DNA of 64,000 bases from Mycolicibacterium sp. CBMA 226 (GTDB taxonomy: Bacteria; Actinomycetota; Actinomycetes; Mycobacteriales; Mycobacteriaceae). The notes under the pieces were generated by a model that was given only the letters and a program-made list of their open reading frames with translations, ran no database searches and was not told the origin of the DNA. How positions within the stretch are numbered: position 1 is the first letter of the stretch; each line of letters begins with the position of its first letter. Position numbers and translations under genes: made by a program. The stretch spans positions 1-64,000 of the forward strand of contig NZ_VTGY01000035.1 of assembly GCF_009729075.1 (NCBI RefSeq), written 5' to 3'. Below are positions 9,047 through 15,838 of the stretch, piece after piece.

Positions 9047-9115
9047 GAGACCCCTTAAATCCGAGCAATACTGCGGGGAGTCTACAAGTCGCCTGCGTCA
9101 CACCGGACAGGATGG

Positions 9116-9129
9116 GAGAACCTGTTCTA
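9116..9129. promoter_or_regulatory. Possible KstR-type operator
   Basis: Read on the minus strand this is TAGAACAGGTTCTC. It matches the mycobacterial KstR pattern TAGAAC-NN-GTTCTA except at the last base. It sits in the 153-base gap between the divergent DUF3558-like and metallophosphoesterase genes. A wider inverted repeat (GGGAGAA/TTTCTCCC) surrounds it. Neither neighbour is an obvious sterol gene, so this could be chance. Confidence 0.3.
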
Positions 9130-9199
9130 GTTTCTCCCGCTGCGCGGGACGGATGGCACGACAACGGGGGTTGCTACCGCCCAAGTACCCTGGATTTTT

Positions 9200-10141
9200 G
9201 TGTCGACCCAGCCGACCCTTTGGGCAATCAGTGACCTGCACATCGGGCACACCGGAAACAAGCCGGTCACCGAGTCGCTGCACCCGGCCTCACCGGACGA
9301 CTGGCTGATCGTCGCCGGTGACGTTGCCGAGCGCACCGACGACATCCGGTGGTCCCTGGACCTGCTGCGCAAGCGCTTCGCCAAAGTGATCTGGGTACCG
9401 GGCAACCACGAACTGTGGACCACCAACAAGGACCCGATGCAGATTTTCGGGAAGGCCCGCTACGACTACCTGGTCGACATGTGCGACCAGATGGGCATCG
9501 TGACGCCTGAACATCCGTTCCCGGTCTGGACCGGCCCGGGTGGCGCGGCGACCATCGTGCCGATGTTCCTGCTGTACGACTACAGCTTCCTTCCCGCCGG
9601 CACCGCGACGAAGGCCGAGGGGCTGGCGCTGGCCAAGGAGCGCAACGTCGTCGGCACCGACGAGTTCCTGCTGTCGAGCGAGCCCTACGCCACCCGGGAC
9701 GCGTGGTGCCGCGACCGGCTGAACATCACCCGCAAGAAGCTCGACGACCTGGACTGGATGGAGTCGACCATCCTGGTCAACCACTTCCCGCTGGTGCGCG
9801 AACCCTGCGACGCCATGTTCTACCCGGAGTTCTCGCTGTGGTGCGGCACCACGGCGACCAAGGACTGGCACACCCGCTACAACGCCATCTGCTCGGTGTA
9901 CGGCCACCTGCACATCCCACGCACCACGTGGTATGACGGCGTTCGCTTCGAGGAAGTGTCTGTCGGCTACCCGCGAGAGTGGCGGCGCCGCAAGCCGTAT
10001 CGGTGGATGCGACAAATCCTGCCGGACCCCCAGTACCCACCGGGCTACCTCAACGACTTCGGTGGTCACTTCCAGATCACGCAAGAGATGCGGGAGCACG
10101 CACAGCGGATGCAGGACCGGATCAATTCGAGGCGGTTGTGA
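9200..10141 (+). CDS. Calcineurin-like metallophosphoesterase (Rv2795c-like)
   Basis: Protein of 313 residues with the metallophosphoesterase motifs in order: SDLHIGH (~10), GDVAE (~40), GNHEL (~71), then NHFP (~195) and GHLHIPR near residue 238, which together bind two metals. The GTG at 9200 follows TACCCT and eight bases, so translation may be leaderless. The stop shares one base with the pptT start (TGATG), so the two are coupled. In mycobacteria this gene always precedes pptT; a role in removing or hydrolysing 4'-phosphopantetheine groups is a tempting inference but is not shown by the sequence. Confidence 0.9.
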   Translation: MSTQPTLWAISDLHIGHTGNKPVTESLHPASPDDWLIVAGDVAERTDDIRWSLDLLRKRFAKVIWVPGNHELWTTNKDPMQIFGKARYDYLVDMCDQMGIVTPEHPFPVWTGPGGAATIVPMFLLYDYSFLPAGTATKAEGLALAKERNVVGTDEFLLSSEPYATRDAWCRDRLNITRKKLDDLDWMESTILVNHFPLVREPCDAMFYPEFSLWCGTTATKDWHTRYNAICSVYGHLHIPRTTWYDGVRFEEVSVGYPREWRRRKPYRWMRQILPDPQYPPGYLNDFGGHFQITQEMREHAQRMQDRINSRRL

Positions 10142-10806
10142 TGAGCGACGCGCTGCTGACGCAGGTGCTGCCGGACGTGGTGGCCACCGCCGAGAGGTAT
10201 TCGGACGCGGTCGATCTCGTGCCACTGCCGGAGGAAGAGCCGCTGATCGCGCGGTCGGTGGCCAAGCGCCGCAACGAGTTCATCACCGTCCGGCAGTGCG
10301 CCCGTGAGGCGTTGGGTCAGCTGGGCATCGGCCCGGTCCCGATCCTCAAGGGGGACAAGGGCGAGCCGTGCTGGCCGGAAGGAATTGTCGGCAGCCTGAC
10401 GCATTGTGAGGGCTTTCGTGGCGCCGTTGTGGCGCGGGCCGGGGAGGTGCGGTCGGTCGGTATCGACGCCGAGCCGCACGGGGTTCTGCCCAAGGGGGTG
10501 CTCGGCGCCGTCGCGCTACCGGCGGAGCAGAGTGCCATCGGAACGCTCGAAGGCGACCTGCACTGGGATCGAATCCTGTTCTGCGCCAAGGAGGCGACGT
10601 ACAAGGCCTGGTTTCCGCTGACGCACCGCTGGCTGGGTTTCGAGGACGCGCACATCACCTTCGAGCTGGATTCGTCGGGGAGCTCTGGCACGTTCCTGTC
10701 CCGCATCCTCATCGACCCGGCGGCCGAGTCGGGACCGCCGCTGACCGAACTGCCCGGGCGTTTCACCGTGTCGAACGGCCTTGTCCTGACGGCGATCTCG
10801 CTGTGA
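10141..10806 (+). CDS. pptT: 4'-phosphopantetheinyl transferase PptT
   Basis: Sfp-type transferase that moves phosphopantetheine from CoA onto acyl carrier domains of mycobacterial polyketide and peptide synthases (mycolate, lipid virulence factors, siderophores). The 221-residue protein shows the Mg/CoA signature VGIDAEPH (~103) and FCAKEATYKAW (~150), plus GSLTHCEGF in the middle. The ATG at 10141 overlaps the preceding stop by one base, and the gene's own stop overlaps the truB GTG, forming a tight trio with the phosphoesterase and truB. Confidence 0.95.
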   Translation: MSDALLTQVLPDVVATAERYSDAVDLVPLPEEEPLIARSVAKRRNEFITVRQCAREALGQLGIGPVPILKGDKGEPCWPEGIVGSLTHCEGFRGAVVARAGEVRSVGIDAEPHGVLPKGVLGAVALPAEQSAIGTLEGDLHWDRILFCAKEATYKAWFPLTHRWLGFEDAHITFELDSSGSSGTFLSRILIDPAAESGPPLTELPGRFTVSNGLVLTAISL

Positions 10807-11705
10807 AAGCGGCGTCGAAGCCGGCGCCGCCGCCGGGCCTCGTGATCGTCGACAAGCCCGCCGGGATGACGAGCCACGACGTCGTCGGCCGGTGCCGGCG
10901 GCTGTTCGGCACCCGGAAGGTCGGGCACGCGGGGACGTTGGACCCTATGGCCACCGGAGTGCTGGTGGTCGGCATCGAACGGGCCACCAAGATCCTCGGC
11001 CTGCTGACCGCCACCGACAAGACGTACGTTGCGACAATCCGTCTCGGCCAGACCACGTCGACCGAGGACGCCGAAGGGGAAGTGCTGGAGACGGTTTCGG
11101 CTGCCCACGTGACCGACGCGCAGATCGAAACCGCGGTGGCGGCGCTGCGGGGCGAGATCGACCAGGTGCCGTCGGCAGTCAGTGCCATCAAGGTCGGCGG
11201 CGAGCGCGCGTACAAGCTGGTTCGGGAAGGCAAGGCGCCCGAGTTGGCGGCGCGCCGGGTGCGGATCGAACGCTTCACGGTGGACGCGGTGCGGCGGGTC
11301 GAGGACTTCGTCGACGTGGACGTCACCGTGGACTGTTCGTCGGGCACCTACATCCGGGCGCTGGCCCGTGACGTCGGTGCCGCGCTCGGTGTCGGCGGGC
11401 ACCTGACGGCGTTGCGGCGCACCAAGGTTGGCCGTTACGGTCTGGACGAGGCCCGCACCCTGGAGCAGCTGGCCGACGCCGCCGAATTGAGCTACTCGCT
11501 GGATGCGGCTTGCCTGCTGGGGTTCCCGCGGCGCGACCTGACCGACGACGAAACCGAGGACACCCGACACGGGCGGGCTCTCAAGCCGGCTGGTATCGAC
11601 GGCACCTACGCCGCGACGGCTCCCGATGGGCAGGTGATCGCCCTGTTGGAGGACGGGCCCAAGCGCACCAGCAGCGTCGTGGTGCTGCGGCCGGCGACGC
11701 TCTGA
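10803..11705 (+). CDS. truB: tRNA pseudouridine(55) synthase TruB
   Basis: Converts U55 in the T-loop of tRNAs to pseudouridine. The 300-residue protein has VIVDKPAGMTSHDVV at the start, the catalytic block KVGHAGTLDPMATGVL (nucleophile Asp ~47), and KTYVATIRLGQTTST further on. A C-terminal PUA-like extension is present. The GTG at 10803 overlaps the pptT stop by four bases. Confidence 0.96.
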   Translation: MKAASKPAPPPGLVIVDKPAGMTSHDVVGRCRRLFGTRKVGHAGTLDPMATGVLVVGIERATKILGLLTATDKTYVATIRLGQTTSTEDAEGEVLETVSAAHVTDAQIETAVAALRGEIDQVPSAVSAIKVGGERAYKLVREGKAPELAARRVRIERFTVDAVRRVEDFVDVDVTVDCSSGTYIRALARDVGAALGVGGHLTALRRTKVGRYGLDEARTLEQLADAAELSYSLDAACLLGFPRRDLTDDETEDTRHGRALKPAGIDGTYAATAPDGQVIALLEDGPKRTSSVVVLRPATL

Positions 11706-11708
11706 AGG

Positions 11709-12641
11709 TCACTCGCCTTCGGCCGGAAGGGATTGCGCGCCGGATGGTTGGACCGGCGTGGTACCCGCCGCGTCCAGAAGGCGTAGGGATTCGGGATCGA
11801 GCTGAATCGACCCGGCGGCGGCGTTGTCCTCGAGGTGGGCGATCGAGCGGGTACCGGCGATCAGCAGGGTGTTGGGCGACTGTGCCAACAGCCAGGCGAG
11901 TCCGACCTGCGCCGGCGTGGCATTGATCCGGGCCGAGACGGCGCGCACCGCGGGATCGTCGGCGACGCTGGGGAATCCGGGGAAGGCCGAGCCGAGCGGG
12001 AAGAACGGCACCCAGGCGATTCCCTCTTCGGCGCACAGGCGCAAGGTGTCCTCCTGCGCGCGGTCCAGCACGCTGTAGGCGTTCTGGACGCAGGTGATGC
12101 CGGCCGGCAGCGCGTGCCGCGCCAGCTCGACTGGCACTGCGCTGAGCCCGATGGCGCCGATCTTGCCTTCGTCGCGCAATGCGATCATCTCGGCCAACTG
12201 GTCGTCGACATCGACGATCTGATCGCCGTCGGCTTGCAGGCCTGGTCCCAGATCCAATCGGCGCAAGTTGACCACCGGAATCTGTTCCAGCCCAAGCTGA
12301 TTCAGGTCCGACTCGACTGCCGCACGCAGCTCTGCGGGTTTCTGCGCGGCCGCCAGCGGCACTGGCCGGTCTGGGACGTGGACGGCTCCCACCTTGCTGA
12401 CGATGACCAGGTCATCGCGGTATGGCCGCAGGGCCTGCCGGATCAGGGTGTTCACCGTTCCGCCGCCGTAGAACGATGCGGTGTCGATGTGATTGATGCC
12501 GAGTTCGACCGTGCGACGCAGTACCGCTACCGCGTCGTCAGGAGAGTTGGCGTCTTGAAGTTGCATGGCCCCGTATCCGATCCGGGCTACCGGTAGGCCA
12601 CCGATCGAACCGAGTCCGCCTGGGTGTGCCGTATCGGACAT
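11709..12641 (-). CDS. Aldo/keto reductase-family oxidoreductase with an altered active site
   Basis: TIM-barrel NADPH oxidoreductase of 310 residues. Family blocks are RIGYGAMQL (~19), HIDTASFYGGG (Asp and Tyr of the AKR tetrad, ~53-60) and VIVSKVG (Lys, ~83). Where most AKRs have a catalytic His (YQLHR), this protein has VVNLRRLD, so His appears replaced by Arg; this occurs in a recognisable subgroup. ATG at 12641 with GAGGAG upstream. It is divergent from a TetR gene with two palindromic operators between them (12684-12697, 12719-12732), so it is very probably the regulated target. Substrate unknown. Confidence 0.87.
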   Translation of the reverse strand: MSDTAHPGGLGSIGGLPVARIGYGAMQLQDANSPDDAVAVLRRTVELGINHIDTASFYGGGTVNTLIRQALRPYRDDLVIVSKVGAVHVPDRPVPLAAAQKPAELRAAVESDLNQLGLEQIPVVNLRRLDLGPGLQADGDQIVDVDDQLAEMIALRDEGKIGAIGLSAVPVELARHALPAGITCVQNAYSVLDRAQEDTLRLCAEEGIAWVPFFPLGSAFPGFPSVADDPAVRAVSARINATPAQVGLAWLLAQSPNTLLIAGTRSIAHLEDNAAAGSIQLDPESLRLLDAAGTTPVQPSGAQSLPAEGE

Positions 12642-12683
12642 CGTCGCTCCTCAACTGTCATCTTCTGCGATACTCAGGCGATT

Positions 12684-12697
12684 CGGAGGAACCTCCG
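12684..12697. promoter_or_regulatory. TetR operator 1, perfect CGGAGG-AA-CCTCCG palindrome
   Basis: Perfect 14-bp palindrome in the divergent intergenic region. It has the same arms as the site at 12719-12732, with centres 35 bp apart. It lies where the reductase promoter and the upstream part of the tetR promoter should be. Confidence 0.8.
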
Positions 12698-12718
12698 GTT
12701 AACTCAAGATAGCAGAAA

Positions 12719-12732
12719 CGGAGGAGCCTCCG
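12719..12732. promoter_or_regulatory. TetR operator 2 overlapping the tetR ribosome binding site
   Basis: Perfect 14-bp palindrome CGGAGG-AG-CCTCCG ending two bases before the tetR ATG. The GGAGG half doubles as the Shine-Dalgarno of the regulator, so operator and translation signal share bases. This suggests autorepression by a roadblock. Confidence 0.8.
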
Positions 12733-12734
12733 CT

Positions 12735-13286
12735 ATGGCCGAAGGTATCCGCGCCGATGCCCGCCGCAACCGTGAACGCATTCTGGAAGCGGCGGCGCTC
12801 GCGTTCGGCGCCGCCGACGGTCCGGTGTCGCTCGAGGCGATAGCGCGCGACGCCGGTGTTGGCATCGGCACGCTCTACCGGCATTTCCCGAGCCGGGAGG
12901 CGTTGGTCGAGGCGGTCTACCGTGCCGAACTTGCCGAGGTGGCCGCCACGGCTCAGGAACTGTTGCAGCTCCATCCACCCGTCGAGGCGCTGCGGCTGTG
13001 GATGGACCGGTACGCGATGTTCGTGGCCGCCAAGCGGGGCATGGCCGAATCACTGAAAGCGATCTTCGATTCGGGTGCGGTGACGGCGGGAGACACGCGG
13101 GCCCGAGTCGTCGGCGCGGTCAGCGCACTGCTGTCCGCCGGCGTCGGCGACGGCACCCTGCGCTCTGATGTAGCGGCGGACGACGTCGTCACCGGATTGC
13201 TCGGCATCATGCTCGTCAGCTCGTCGCCCGAGCAGTGCAGGCGGATGTTCGACCTGCTGCTGGCCGGGTTGGTGGCCACCCGCTGA
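12735..13286 (+). CDS. TetR-family transcriptional regulator
   Basis: Protein of 183 residues with an N-terminal TetR helix-turn-helix: RERILEAAALAF, then VSLEAIARDAGVGIGTLYRHF (split here over residues ~28-52). It has an all-helical C-terminal ligand domain. The ATG at 12735 follows GAGGAG; upstream in-frame starts run through the operators and are rejected. Probably represses itself and the divergent aldo/keto reductase through the twin CGGAGG palindromes. Ligand unknown. Confidence 0.9.
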   Translation: MAEGIRADARRNRERILEAAALAFGAADGPVSLEAIARDAGVGIGTLYRHFPSREALVEAVYRAELAEVAATAQELLQLHPPVEALRLWMDRYAMFVAAKRGMAESLKAIFDSGAVTAGDTRARVVGAVSALLSAGVGDGTLRSDVAADDVVTGLLGIMLVSSSPEQCRRMFDLLLAGLVATR

Positions 13287-13290
13287 CCCG

Positions 13291-14001
13291 TTAGGCGACG
13301 ACCCAGATCGCCTCGGCCGCAGGGCTTCCCAGGTCGACGGTGGTGGCGTCGGCGTTCGCGTCATCCGCGGCCGTGACGGCCACCGAGATCATCCCGGCGA
13401 AATCACGCCGTGCCACCACACGCAGATGTGAATCGAGCGTGATGCCGACGCTGTCGAAGTACCGCAGCATCTCGGGGTCGTGATCGGAAATCCGGGCCAC
13501 CGTGCCGGCGTCACCGTCCGAACACGCGGACAGCTGGCGCGCCGGGGGAGTCGGGACCTGGCCGTCGGCCGCGGGAATCGGATCGCCGTGCGGGTCCCGC
13601 GTCGGGAAGCCGAGCTTGGCGTCGATGCGATCCAGCATCCGGTCCGACACCGCGTGCTCGAGCACCTCGGCCTCGTCGTGCACCTCGTCCCAGCCGTAGC
13701 CGAGCTCGCGCACCAGGAACGTCTCCATCAGCCGGTGCCGGCGGACCATGGCCAGCGCCGCACTGCGCCCGATGTCGGTCAGCGTCACCGCGCCGTATTT
13801 CTCGTGGTGCACCAGGCCCTGATCGGCGAGCTTGCGGATCGACTCGGAGGCCGTCGATGCCGATACCCCGATGCGCTCAGCCAGCATTTTCGTGCTGACT
13901 TTCTCGCGCGACCACTCCTGCGCGGTCCAGATGACCTTGAGGTAGTCCTGGGCGACCGGGGATAGATCTGGCGGGTTGCCAGCGTCGTCTGCAGGACTCA
14001 C
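13291..14001 (-). CDS. mntR: DtxR/MntR-family manganese-dependent repressor (SirR-like)
   Basis: Metal-dependent repressor. The 236-residue protein has an N-terminal winged helix (MLAERIGVSASTASESIRKL), the DtxR dimerisation/metal domain (HRLMETFLVRELGYGWDEVH, split at the domain boundary, and DEAEVLEHAVSDRM), and a C-terminal FeoA/SH3-like domain. The GTG at 14001 lies seven bases after TAAACT (plus strand 14009-14014), so the mRNA is probably leaderless. From knowledge of the M. tuberculosis orthologue it should sense Mn2+ and control manganese uptake; no transporter gene is adjacent here. Confidence 0.9.
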   Translation of the reverse strand: MSPADDAGNPPDLSPVAQDYLKVIWTAQEWSREKVSTKMLAERIGVSASTASESIRKLADQGLVHHEKYGAVTLTDIGRSAALAMVRRHRLMETFLVRELGYGWDEVHDEAEVLEHAVSDRMLDRIDAKLGFPTRDPHGDPIPAADGQVPTPPARQLSACSDGDAGTVARISDHDPEMLRYFDSVGITLDSHLRVVARRDFAGMISVAVTAADDANADATTVDLGSPAAEAIWVVA

Positions 14002-14068
14002 AGCACAAAGTTTAGGCAATCGTCACCTGATCCGGGGATCTCACGGTGCCTGCCGTAGCGGCGCGCCG

Positions 14069-14074
14069 TAGGCT
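14069..14074 (+). promoter_or_regulatory. -10 box of ribF, leaderless type
   Basis: TAGGCT followed by seven bases and the GTG of ribF at 14082. There is no Shine-Dalgarno between. The opposite-strand mntR -10 (TAAACT, 14009-14014) faces away about 55 bases to the left, giving two back-to-back leaderless promoters. Confidence 0.6.
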
Positions 14075-14081
14075 TGCGGGC

Positions 14082-15056
14082 GTGCAACGCTGGCGTGGGC
14101 AGGACGAGATCCCCACGGATTGGGGCCGATGTGTGCTCACCATCGGGGTGTTCGATGGCGTACATCGTGGACATGCGGAGTTGATCAGCCACGCGGTGAA
14201 GGCCGGTCGGTCGCGCGGGGTGCCCACCGTGTTGATGACGTTCGATCCGCATCCGATGGAAGTGGTCCTGCCGGGTAGTCATCCCGCGCAGCTGACGACG
14301 CTGACCCGCCGGGCCGAACTGGTCGAGGAACTGGGCGTCGATGTCTTCCTCGTCATGCCGTTCACCACCGACTTCATGAAGCTGACGCCCGAGCGCTACG
14401 TGCACGAGCTGCTCGTCGAGCGCCTCCATGTGCTCGAGGTCGTGGTCGGCGAGAACTTCACCTTCGGCAAGAAGGCCGGCGGCAACGTGCCGCTGCTGCG
14501 CAAGGCCGGCGAGCGCTTCGGGTTCGCCGTCGAGGGCATCTCGCTGGTGGCCGAACATCACCAGGCCGAGACGGTCACGTTCTCCTCCACCTACATCCGG
14601 TCCTGCGTGGACGCCGGTGACATGGCGGCCGCGACCGAGGCGCTGGGCCGGCCGCACCGCGTGGAGGGCGTCGTCGTCCGTGGCGACGGCCGCGGCCGCG
14701 GGCTCGGCTTCCCGACCGCGAACGTCGCCCCGCCGATGCACTCGGCGATCCCCGCCGACGGCGTCTATGCCGCCTGGTTCACCGTCCTGGGGCACGGCCC
14801 TTCGGTCGGCACCGTGACGCCGGGGGAGCGCTACCAGGCCGCGGTGTCGGTGGGGACCAATCCGACGTTCTCCGGCCGCACCCGAACCGTCGAGGCCTTC
14901 GTGCTCGACACCGAGGCCGACCTGTACGGACAGCATGTGGCGGTCGATTTCGTCTCGCGCATCCGCGGCCAGGAGAAGTTCGATTCGGTGGACGACCTGA
15001 TCGTGGCCATGGACCGTGATACCCAGCGGGCTCGCACGATTCTGGTTCCGCAGTAG
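14082..15056 (+). CDS. ribF: Bifunctional riboflavin kinase / FAD synthetase
   Basis: Makes FMN from riboflavin and FAD from FMN. The 324-residue protein has the adenylyltransferase motif TIGVFDGVHRGH (~18), FTFGKKAGGNV (~125) and TFSSTYIRSCV. The C-terminal flavokinase domain has GRGLGFPTANV and GVYAAWFTV. The GTG at 14082 gives MQRWRGQDEIPTDW, as in M. tuberculosis; the longer frame from 14046 is not conserved. It lies upstream of rpsO, the usual actinobacterial order. Confidence 0.95.
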   Translation: MQRWRGQDEIPTDWGRCVLTIGVFDGVHRGHAELISHAVKAGRSRGVPTVLMTFDPHPMEVVLPGSHPAQLTTLTRRAELVEELGVDVFLVMPFTTDFMKLTPERYVHELLVERLHVLEVVVGENFTFGKKAGGNVPLLRKAGERFGFAVEGISLVAEHHQAETVTFSSTYIRSCVDAGDMAAATEALGRPHRVEGVVVRGDGRGRGLGFPTANVAPPMHSAIPADGVYAAWFTVLGHGPSVGTVTPGERYQAAVSVGTNPTFSGRTRTVEAFVLDTEADLYGQHVAVDFVSRIRGQEKFDSVDDLIVAMDRDTQRARTILVPQ

Positions 15057-15146
15057 CTTCCTGATAAACTGCCCGACGCGCGCGCTGCAGTTCGCGGTGG
15101 CCGTGCCCTCGTTGTTCTTCGCGGACCGAATTGATGGAGTTGTTTC

Positions 15147-15416
15147 GTGGCACTCACTGCCGAGCAGAAAAAAGAGATCCTGGGCCAGTACGGCCTGCAT
15201 GAGACCGACACCGGTTCGCCGGAGGCTCAGGTCGCCCTGCTGACCAAGCGCATCTCGGACCTGACCGAGCACCTCAAGCAGCACAAGCACGACCACCACA
15301 GCCGGCGCGGCCTGCTGCTGCTGGTCGGCCGTCGCCGCCGGCTGCTCAAGTACGTCGCTCAGGTCGACGTCGCGCGGTACCGCTCGCTCATCGAGCGTCT
15401 GGGTCTGCGTCGCTGA
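15147..15416 (+). CDS. rpsO: 30S ribosomal protein S15
   Basis: Primary 16S rRNA-binding protein of the 30S platform; 89 residues, the standard length. Contains GLHETDTGSPEAQVALL, ISDLTEHLKQHKHDHHSRRG (the conserved HDHHSRRGL core) and LIERLGLRR at the end. GTG start at 15147. A strong intrinsic terminator follows at 15434. In E. coli S15 represses its own mRNA; nothing specific to that is visible here. Confidence 0.98.
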   Translation: MALTAEQKKEILGQYGLHETDTGSPEAQVALLTKRISDLTEHLKQHKHDHHSRRGLLLLVGRRRRLLKYVAQVDVARYRSLIERLGLRR

Positions 15417-15433
15417 CGCAAGTCTGAAAAGAG

Positions 15434-15466
15434 CCACCGGTCTGCCACGCAGACTGGTGGTTTTTT
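15434..15466 (+). terminator. Intrinsic terminator of rpsO
   Basis: Stem CCACCGGTCTG / CAGACTGGTGG (11 bp with one G-T pair), five-base loop, then TTTTTT at 15461-15466. This is one of the few classical U-tract terminators in the window. Confidence 0.9.
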
Positions 15467-15577
15467 CGTTGGGGGACGTCGACGAGTGTGAGGGCCATGT
15501 ACAGATTTTCGCGATTTCCCGTGCGCAGCCCTCACACCGGTCGGTTTACCGCGCCGATCAGGCAAATCACCCCGGTG

Positions 15578-15583
15578 TAGCAT
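15578..15583 (+). promoter_or_regulatory. Candidate -10 element for pnp
   Basis: TAGCAT in a locally AT-rich patch (TAGCATGTATATG) after the rpsO terminator. No clear -35 is visible. If used, it gives a 5' leader of about 250 bases before pnp. Confidence 0.35.
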
Positions 15584-15669
15584 GTATATGTTTTGGGCCA
15601 AGCGCTCAAAACGTCGGAACGTCACACAGCGTCCGCCTGAACCTCGTGGGGCGGTCTTCGGTAGTGGCT

Positions 15670-15838
15670 GCCGGGGCATACCCCCGGCCGCTTCGATCGA
15701 CGGCCGTCAGCAGTTAGCGGGATGGTTTTCGGGTTTTCTGGATGCTCGCGTGTGACGATGCGACAGCTGTAACAAAGAGGAACCAGAAAAAACGGAAACC
15801 CGCATAGGGCGGGCCCGAGAGAGGTAATTGCGACATCC
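15670..15838 (+). other. Long structured leader upstream of pnp
   Basis: The 422 bases between rpsO and pnp hold no convincing gene. Apart from the terminator they contain three potential RNA structures. The first is GCCGGGG/CCCCGGC (15670-15688). The second is a long hairpin pairing 15724-15741 with 15783-15800 (an 8-bp helix TTTTCTGG/CCAGAAAA plus a 7-bp helix with one wobble). The third is CCCGC/GCGGG at 15799-15813, which overlaps the second and so competes with it. M. tuberculosis has a lipoprotein gene here; this genome does not. Confidence 0.5.
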
